A stretch of DNA of 10,507 nt from Caldifarciminota bacterium RBG_13_43_14 (GTDB lineage Bacteria > Hydrothermota > Tepidihabitantia > SM23-42): the NCBI GenBank assembly GCA_001771735.1, contig MEUM01000015.1:31146-41652 (forward strand), written 5' to 3'. This document shows positions 1 to 5,023 of this stretch, piece after piece. Made by a program: the position numbers and the translations under genes. The notes beneath the pieces are model-generated. The model had not been told where the DNA came from, made no database searches, and was given only the letters and a program-made list of their open reading frames with translations. Each line of letters starts with the position of its first letter. Position 1 is the stretch's first letter.

Positions 1-52
1 TTATTTTACCATCGATCTTCGCTTTATTGATTATCTTGCTTGAATATTTCAA
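1..52 (-). CDS. rpoD: N-terminus of probable primary sigma factor RpoD (partial)
   Basis: Only the first 17 codons are visible; the gene runs off the left edge. The proposed start is TTG at 52-50, preceded by AGGAG at 59-63 with 6-nt spacing, which is why this start was chosen. The peptide reads MKYSSKIINKAKIDGKI. It is lysine-rich and resembles the opening helix of sigma-70 region 1.1, which typically has a (K)GK..G.(I/V)(T/S)Y pattern. The gene begins 33 bp after the dnaG stop, and in the classical macromolecular synthesis operon dnaG is followed by rpoD. The assignment therefore rests mainly on position plus a short compatible sequence. The diagnostic regions 2 to 4 lie outside the window. 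It could be another gene with a basic N-terminus. Confidence 0.55.
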   Translation of the reverse strand, partial: MKYSSKIINKAKIDGKI

Positions 53-85
53 TGGACACTCCTTTTAACAAAAAATCAAATAAAG

Positions 86-1768
86 TTATTGCGGCGCCTG
101 AACATGATCCCAACTCAAATTTGTTAATTTGCGCTTTAATTCCATATGTTTCCGAAGGACACGTTCTTCGGCTTCCTCATTACCTTTCACCCTGGCTAAT
201 TCGACTTCCTGTTTTCTATCTTCCACCCGCAATTTATATCTTATCAAGGCACTGGTAAATCCATCTTGACTTATCGGTTCATTTCTCATGAGTGGTCCGA
301 TTAACCTCTCATGCACATATTCATTTGATTGTTCCATAATTTCATCGACCGAAATTTTATCATCTTTGCACAATAGCTCATAAATTTTCTTTAAATTTTT
401 GTCTTCGAAATCATCGGACGAAAGGACTTCCCGGGCTAAGGATACGAATTCACGGTAACTGATCAGCCAAATAATCAGTTGTTCACCCTCGGTTAGTTTG
501 GTTTCACGTTGCTTTTTGATGACCGGTTTTTCGACCTCATCCGCGCGCATTTCTTTCTTTATTTTATCTTCGGTGATATCAAAAACATGAGCTGCATATT
601 TAATATACCGATCCTGCCGTATCGGGTCCCGGATCGTACTTATCATCTGGATCAAATCTTTGATCAATGTCACCTCTTGTTCGACGGTATCGGTTTTAAC
701 CATTCGACGGTAAAAATGGAAAAAATCCACGGCATCCTTCACCGCCTTACGTAATTTTTCCTCATCCCCTTCCCGAATCAACGCATCAGGATCCTGTTCA
801 TCCGGCAATGCCGTTACGAACACATCCACCTGGGAATTAATCAAAAGACCTATGGCTCGTAAGGCGGCCTTGATCCCGGACAGATCCCCATCGAAAAGAA
901 TGTTGACCCGTTTAGTATAGCGTGCGATCAGCGATGACTGATTTTCAGTAAGCGATGTTCCCAGCGGCGCCGCGCAATAGTTAAAACCATGTTGATAAAG
1001 GCTCAATAGATCAAAATAACCCTCAACTAAAATTGCATCATTATGTTGTCTGATATTCTCTCTTGTTTGAAATAGACCGTAAAGCACATCACCTTTCTTG
1101 AAAATCGGGCTTTCCGGTGAATTTAAATATTTTGGTTTGATATTATCATCTATACCTCTTCCCCCAAATCCGATCACCCGGCCGGACAGGTTAAAGATCG
1201 GAAAAATTATCCGCGCCCTGAAGACTTCACGTCCATTTGATATAAGCCCAAGTTTATTTAAACAGTCGGAAGAAATCCCTTTTTGCCTCATATAAGTAAT
1301 CAGGCCCCCTGATGTTGGGGCATAGCCAAGATGAAATTCCTTAAGCCGGTTGATATCTGTTTTCCTTTCCAGCAGGTATTGCTTCCCCCGTTTACCGACT
1401 TCCCGAGTTAAACATAGACTGTAATATTGCGCAGCCGATTCATTAGTATCATACAACTCTTTGTGTTTGAGCCCGTGACTCGTATCGATCTCCAGGCCAA
1501 CACTGTGAGCCAGTTTTTTGACCGCGGCCGGAAAATCAAGTTTTTCGTATTCCATTAGAAAACTTATTGCGTTTCCGCTTTTCTTACAGCCAAAACAATA
1601 AAACATCCTCTTTTCCGGGCTTACATAGAAAGACGGCTCAGTCTCATGATGAAAAGGACATAGTGCCCGGTAATTTTTGCCCATTTTACGCAGTTGTACG
1701 TATTGGGATATCACTCCGACTATGTCAACCAGACGTTTTACTTCTTCGATCTTTTCTTTCTCGATCAT
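86..1768 (-). CDS. dnaG: DNA primase DnaG
   Basis: DnaG synthesises the RNA primers for lagging-strand and origin replication on the DnaB helicase. The 560-residue product is close to the E. coli length (581). The N-terminal CHC2 zinc finger is complete: C37-P-F-H40 and C58-F-G-C61. The RNA-polymerase-like core motif RVIGFGGRGIDD (about 197-208) and the KYLNSPESPIF stretch (213-223) follow. The Toprim domain has its acidic residues: ILVEGYFD (E249, D252), LFDGD (D293, D295) and DPD (326-328). The family usually has EGYMD, so F251 is a mild variant. Residues about 425-560 form the helical C-terminal, helicase-interacting type region, ending in a basic coiled stretch. The ATG start overlaps the mutS2 stop as ATGA (1765-1768) and lacks a strong Shine-Dalgarno sequence, so translation is probably coupled to mutS2. 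Identification is certain from the motifs. Confidence 0.97.
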   Translation of the reverse strand: MIEKEKIEEVKRLVDIVGVISQYVQLRKMGKNYRALCPFHHETEPSFYVSPEKRMFYCFGCKKSGNAISFLMEYEKLDFPAAVKKLAHSVGLEIDTSHGLKHKELYDTNESAAQYYSLCLTREVGKRGKQYLLERKTDINRLKEFHLGYAPTSGGLITYMRQKGISSDCLNKLGLISNGREVFRARIIFPIFNLSGRVIGFGGRGIDDNIKPKYLNSPESPIFKKGDVLYGLFQTRENIRQHNDAILVEGYFDLLSLYQHGFNYCAAPLGTSLTENQSSLIARYTKRVNILFDGDLSGIKAALRAIGLLINSQVDVFVTALPDEQDPDALIREGDEEKLRKAVKDAVDFFHFYRRMVKTDTVEQEVTLIKDLIQMISTIRDPIRQDRYIKYAAHVFDITEDKIKKEMRADEVEKPVIKKQRETKLTEGEQLIIWLISYREFVSLAREVLSSDDFEDKNLKKIYELLCKDDKISVDEIMEQSNEYVHERLIGPLMRNEPISQDGFTSALIRYKLRVEDRKQEVELARVKGNEEAEERVLRKHMELKRKLTNLSWDHVQAPQ

Positions 1769-3597
1769 TTTTCTTTTCTCAGTTGTATCAAGGATTCAGG
1801 TTCGACCCAGTAAAAAATATTCTCCAAACTGATCTTGTATTTCCCATCATGCTCTTCCATGACCAATCCAGGTTTACTAATACCGTTAATATGCACCAAT
1901 TCACCGATCCGGGGATAATATGGTTTATTCTTCTCTTCCGGCGGTAACGCCTGATCAAAAAATTCCCGCGCCTTTTTAACTATTTCGCCATCAGCCTTTT
2001 TTGATCTCAGATCTTTTATCAATCTCTCAACCGAGCGTTTGGCCGAAACCATTTCCTGTTTGTACTTCAATCGCAGATCGTCAACTTCCTTTTTGCGTCG
2101 TGTATTCAATTCATCAAGTTTAATTTTATATTCCTTGATCATTAAATCGAGCTCTTTACGCTCCTTTTCCGCGGCGGTACGTTCCCGGGAGAGATCCTCC
2201 AGCAGGGTATTAACTGATAATTTATCACTACTCAAATGTTTGATCGCACTATCAATTATTGGACCATTGATCCCAAGTGTTCTCGCCAGTTTGATCGCAT
2301 TGCTCGATTGCGGTACACCCAACATTAACCGGTAGGTAGGTCGATCAGCATATTCCATACCACCATTGATCATATTGCGATGCTGGCTGGCGAAGATCTT
2401 CAGAGTTTCATTATGAGTGGTCGCGATCACCGTGCCCCCTTTCCTGACAAACTCCTCGAGCAATGCGGATGCAAGCGCTGAACCCTCTTCAGCCGACGTT
2501 TGGCTCATTAACTCATCGAGCAGGATCAATGAATTACGGTTCGCATTTAATGATTCCTTGATCCATTTCAGATGGCCGGCAAATGTAGAAAGATCGAATT
2601 CGATGCTTTGCTCATCCCCAATATCAGCATAAACTTCTTCAAAAAAAGGCATAATACTGCCTTCGCCCGCGGTAATAAAAAAACCGCACTTTGCCATTTG
2701 AACAAGCAGCCCAATGGTCTTAAGAACGACGGTCTTGCCGCCAGCGTTCGGACCGGAAATCAGCAAAACCGTTTTTTCAGGAACTAATTTTAGATTCAAA
2801 GGCACAACATTTTGGCTTATCCGTTTGAGTATGGGATGATAACCATCAATGATCGTCAACCCGTCCCCGAATACCGGACGTGTTGCATTGAGTTCGTTGG
2901 CGAACTTTACCTTGGCAAATCGAAGATCAAGTCCGACTACGGTCTCGATATCGCTTTCAATATCGTTTATCTGAGTTCTGATCAATGCGGTCAGCTGTTT
3001 TAATATCCTTTCGATCTCCTGGGTTTCCTGCTCTTCCAGTTCGACCAGCAAAGCTGCATCATCAGTGATCTCAACCGGTTCAACAAAAACGGTTTCGCCA
3101 GAATTTGAATATGCATGTACAATTCCATTAAAATCCTTTTTAAAATTGCGTTTTAGCGGCAGAACGTACCGGTTATTGCGTTCGACAATGGTCGCATCGG
3201 AAAAGATATTGGATCGCTCAGAAAGCAATTTCAGCAGTTTCTGATGAATATTATTCTTCAACTTGCGCTTTCTGGTTCGAATGCGCGCCAATTCAACCGA
3301 TGCATTGTCACGGACTTCACCATTCTGATCGACACATTTATCAAGTTCGGAAATTATATTGGTATAATCGGCAATTCCATTAAAATAGCGGTTCATAGGC
3401 GGGTTTCTGTATTTTCTTTTCAGCCCCGTTATCATTACGAACCAATTATAAAGCTTATGTAATTGACCCGTGTTCAAAAAAATAACATTGATCAGCTCTT
3501 TTTCAAGCTCACCTGGTTCAGATGGTAGGCTAAGCGTCAAAGGCTCGCCAAAACGGCTCAAATCATGTATTCGACCAAACTCCTCCTCTAAATTCAC
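1765..3597 (-). CDS. mutS2: MutS2-family ATPase lacking the Smr domain (main reading frame)
   Basis: MutS2 proteins are MutS-like ATPases without the mismatch-recognition domain. They act on branched DNA or, as shown in Bacillus, on collided ribosomes. From the first usual start (GTG 3597) there are 610 residues: a MutS core/lever region (about 1-230), an ABC-type ATPase with Walker A SGPNAGGKT (281-289), signature region STFAGH (337-342), Walker B LILLDE (357-362) and H-loop ATTHNE (392-397). A charged coiled coil (about 465-550) and a KOW/SH3-like end (about 563-605) follow. The usual GxGTDP after Walker B is MSQTSA (364-369), a clear divergence. Typical MutS2 is about 780 residues and ends in an Smr nuclease domain; here the stop overlaps the dnaG start, so there is no room for one. 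The conserved N-terminus lies upstream of this GTG (see 3598-3707), so GTG is probably not the ancestral start. Confidence 0.9.
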   Translation of the reverse strand: MNLEEEFGRIHDLSRFGEPLTLSLPSEPGELEKELINVIFLNTGQLHKLYNWFVMITGLKRKYRNPPMNRYFNGIADYTNIISELDKCVDQNGEVRDNASVELARIRTRKRKLKNNIHQKLLKLLSERSNIFSDATIVERNNRYVLPLKRNFKKDFNGIVHAYSNSGETVFVEPVEITDDAALLVELEEQETQEIERILKQLTALIRTQINDIESDIETVVGLDLRFAKVKFANELNATRPVFGDGLTIIDGYHPILKRISQNVVPLNLKLVPEKTVLLISGPNAGGKTVVLKTIGLLVQMAKCGFFITAGEGSIMPFFEEVYADIGDEQSIEFDLSTFAGHLKWIKESLNANRNSLILLDELMSQTSAEEGSALASALLEEFVRKGGTVIATTHNETLKIFASQHRNMINGGMEYADRPTYRLMLGVPQSSNAIKLARTLGINGPIIDSAIKHLSSDKLSVNTLLEDLSRERTAAEKERKELDLMIKEYKIKLDELNTRRKKEVDDLRLKYKQEMVSAKRSVERLIKDLRSKKADGEIVKKAREFFDQALPPEEKNKPYYPRIGELVHINGISKPGLVMEEHDGKYKISLENIFYWVEPESLIQLRKEK

Positions 3598-3707
3598 TGT
3601 ATTCTGGAAAGGAACGATTTCAAGGGCTCTTTTTCTGGCGGTCAGTGTTTGACAATATTTGGCAAGTAAACTTAGAACCTTAGGGAGTTCAAGAACTGTC
3701 TCAGCAT
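3598..3707 (-). pseudogene. mutS2: 5' end of mutS2, separated from its ATG by a frame break
   Basis: Reading the mutS2 frame upstream of GTG 3597 gives ETVLELPKVLSLLAKYC and then QTLTARKRALEIVPFQNT, joined directly to the downstream protein. This is the conserved N-terminal helix pattern of MutS2 (LEFxKVLxxLA...AxxxL). That frame stays open back to a TGA inside rpsU but contains no ATG, GTG or TTG start; only ATA and CTG codons are present. An ATG at 3707-3705 lies 9 nt after the rpsU stop, with AGGAAG just ahead of it. It is in the wrong frame and reaches TAA after 11 codons (ATG CTG AGA CAG TTC...). One added base near the AGA codon would give ML(x)TVLELPKVL, an ideal start. I infer a one-base deletion, in the genome or in the assembly; a non-AUG start or -1 frameshifting is possible, but no slippery heptamer is visible. 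Confidence 0.7.
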
Positions 3708-3716
3708 GGGATCTTC

Positions 3717-3911
3717 CTATAGCTCCTCCCGCTGCCTTTTTAGTTCTTTCTTGCGCGCCATTATCAAACGCCTTTTCCTTCTTTCACTCGGTTTTTCGTA
3801 CACTTCATGCCGTTTTACATCTCGAAGAATACCGGCACGCTCAACCGATTTACGAAAGCGACGAACTGCATTTTCAAATGATTCACCTTCGTATATTATA
3901 ACCTTCGTCAT
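3717..3911 (-). CDS. rpsU: Small ribosomal subunit protein bS21
   Basis: bS21 is a small basic protein of the 30S subunit near the mRNA exit/anti-Shine-Dalgarno region that aids initiation. The 64-residue product has the family pattern: an acidic/hydrophobic opening (VIIYEGESFENAVRRFRK), a helix with RAGIL..V..H..YEKPSERRKR, and a strongly basic lysine/arginine tail, ending EEL. Length matches the family. The ATG at 3911 is preceded by GGGAGGTG with 7-nt spacing, a very strong Shine-Dalgarno site. It is the first gene of the operon, about 23 nt after the predicted transcription start of the promoter at 3941-3968. The TAG stop is 9 nt before the ATG that probably was the mutS2 start. rpsU leading dnaG and rpoD is the classical macromolecular synthesis operon layout. 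Confidence 0.96.
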   Translation of the reverse strand: MTKVIIYEGESFENAVRRFRKSVERAGILRDVKRHEVYEKPSERRKRRLIMARKKELKRQREEL

Positions 3912-3940
3912 TAAATTGCACCTCCCTTCTATAACGGTAT

Positions 3941-3968
3941 ATTATACTGAAAAATCGGGATTTGTCAA
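3941..3968 (-). promoter_or_regulatory. Perfect-consensus sigma-70 promoter of the rpsU operon
   Basis: On the minus strand TTGACA (3968-3963) and TATAAT (3946-3941) are both exact consensus hexamers, separated by 16 bp. The predicted transcription start is near 3934, leaving a leader of only about 23 nt that holds the rpsU Shine-Dalgarno site. This is the only convincing promoter found ahead of the rpsU-mutS2-dnaG-rpoD block. A perfect match suggests strong, constitutive expression. Confidence 0.88.
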
Positions 3969-3971
3969 GGG

Positions 3972-3985
3972 GTTATTTTAATAAC
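3972..3985. repeat. Small palindrome abutting the rpsU promoter -35 box
   Basis: GTTATT, two bases, AATAAC form a perfect 6-2-6 inverted repeat starting 4 bp upstream of the -35 hexamer, centred near -44 relative to the predicted start. The position suits an activator or repressor site. It is AT-rich and short, so chance is a real possibility. Confidence 0.35.
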
Positions 3986-4024
3986 TCTTTATATTTAAGG
4001 ATATTATGCTGATAAATTAAAAAT

Positions 4025-4271
4025 TTACACGACTTTTGTAAAATTCAATGAAAAGATAAATTTTGGGCGAAGCAAGGCTCATCTGAGCCACGGATAACTA
4101 CCTGAGCCACCCGGCTCGTTGAACAACGGCAATCTTAGGGTGGCGCGATAAATATTGATTTATTGATACTTATACCAATGACCTCCAATTTTTTCCTTTA
4201 AGCTCAATTCGGGCGAATCTGAGCCAATGAGCCCAAATTCTATCTTCTTTAAAAACGCAAAAGTCGTGTAA
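4025..4271. repeat. 247-bp inverted-repeat-bounded non-coding element
   Basis: Perfect 14-bp inverted repeats (TTACACGACTTTTG at 4025-4038 and its complement at 4258-4271) bound a segment with no plausible ORF on either strand. If the ends are read as CACGACTTTTG, each is flanked by TA, as TA-targeting elements of the IS630/Tc1 type would leave. The interior repeats CTGAGCCA three times on the plus strand (4083, 4102, 4219); two copies extend to ATCTGAGCCA. GGGCGAA occurs twice (4065, 4211). Small perfect hairpins occur: GGCTCA-TC-TGAGCC (4077-4090), GAGCC-ACCC-GGCTC (4104-4117) and CGTTG-AA-CAACG (4117-4128). It fills most of the 375-bp gap between deoC and rpsU. It could be a MITE-like element, a structured RNA or a regulatory region; the sequence alone does not decide. 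Confidence 0.6.
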
Positions 4272-4286
4272 TTAGATCAAATAATA

Positions 4287-4967
4287 TTATTTTTTATAAC
4301 TATTATCGGTTAAGCCTCGTTTTTTCATACATTTTACAATTGAAACGCCAGCCGATGTGCCGATACGATTTGCCCCGGCATTAATCATAGTTATTCCAGT
4401 ATCATAATCTCTAATTCCGCCTGAGGCTTTCACGCCAAAATCATGCCCAACCGCGTCACGCAACAATTTGACATCTCTTACCAATGCACCCTCTTTATTA
4501 AAACCGGTGGAAGTTTTCACAAAATGAGCCCCGCTTTCAATGATCAATTTAGCCGCATCTTTTTTTTCAGCGTCAGACAACAGGCAAGTTTCAATAATGA
4601 CCTTAACTACATGACCTTGAGCTGATTCCACAACCGCGGTAATATCGGCTGAAACATTTTTATAATCTCTTGATTTAAAATACCCGATGTTCATGACCAT
4701 ATCGATTTCATCACATCCTTTTAATATTAGATCTTCAACTGCCTTTACTTTCACTTTTGTTGATGACGCTCCCAGAGGAAAACCAACCACACTGCATCGC
4801 TTGATATTCGCAGGCAATTCCTTATGGATCAGCTCAAGCCAGCATGGATTGACCACGGCTGCATAAAAATCATATTGTATCACCTCTTCTATGAATTTCT
4901 CAATCTCCTCACGGTTGGCTTCGGGTTTAAGTATTGTCTGGTCTATGTAGTGAGCTATATTATCCAT
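4287..4967 (-). CDS. deoC: Deoxyribose-phosphate aldolase
   Basis: DeoC cleaves 2-deoxy-D-ribose 5-phosphate to glyceraldehyde 3-phosphate and acetaldehyde in deoxynucleoside catabolism; it is a cytosolic class I aldolase with a TIM barrel. The protein is about 226 residues from ATG 4967, the usual bacterial length. Visible motifs, numbered from the alternative GTG start at 4991: opening IDQTILKP (16-23), NPCW (48-51), VVGFPLGA (68-75), EIDMVMN with catalytic D97, KVIIETCLL (130-138), the Schiff-base lysine in FVKTSTGF (K159) and the second active-site lysine in GVKASGGIR (K188). ATG 4967 gives MDNIAHYIDQTILKP, which matches family N-termini. GTG 4991 adds eight residues encoded by a hairpin arm but has AAGGGGG 8 nt upstream, whereas the ATG has no clear Shine-Dalgarno site. 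No terminator is obvious after the stop. Confidence 0.95.
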   Translation of the reverse strand: MDNIAHYIDQTILKPEANREEIEKFIEEVIQYDFYAAVVNPCWLELIHKELPANIKRCSVVGFPLGASSTKVKVKAVEDLILKGCDEIDMVMNIGYFKSRDYKNVSADITAVVESAQGHVVKVIIETCLLSDAEKKDAAKLIIESGAHFVKTSTGFNKEGALVRDVKLLRDAVGHDFGVKASGGIRDYDTGITMINAGANRIGTSAGVSIVKCMKKRGLTDNSYKK

Positions 4968-4978
4968 ATTTGCATCAA

Positions 4979-5011
4979 GGGGGATTATCACAAAGATAAT
5001 CCCCCTTTTTT
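4979..5011 (+). terminator. Terminator-shaped hairpin between the subtilase gene and deoC
   Basis: GGGGGATTATC (4979-4989) and GATAATCCCCC (4995-5005) form a perfect 11-bp stem, 13 bp if the flanking AA/TT pairs are counted, with a 5-nt loop. Read on the plus strand, six Ts follow (5006-5011), a textbook intrinsic terminator. No plus-strand gene is visible here. On the minus strand, the direction of all genes, the stem is followed by TTGATGC with no U-tract. It begins about 18 nt after the subtilase stop and ends 11 nt before deoC ATG 4967. It may terminate antisense transcription, protect the 3' end of the subtilase mRNA, or mask the deoC initiation region. Confidence 0.7.
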
Positions 5012-5023
5012 ATTCTTATCTTG

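Noticed and set aside
1567..1947. 126-codon plus-strand open frame.
   Set aside because: It is antisense to the dnaG zinc finger and the end of mutS2, both of which are unambiguous genes.
4083..4109. TGGCTCAG matches the end of the conserved 16S rRNA 5' region.
   Set aside because: Only eight bases match; the flanking 16S sequence is absent and the motif is repeated, so this is not an rRNA fragment.
4025..4271. The 14-bp inverted repeats as a deoC transcription terminator.
   Set aside because: The arms are about 220 bp apart and no U-tract follows either arm.
4979..5005. Hairpin as a standard minus-strand terminator for the subtilase gene.
   Set aside because: On the minus strand it is followed by TTGATGC rather than a U-tract; it is listed as plus-strand terminator-shaped with uncertain role.
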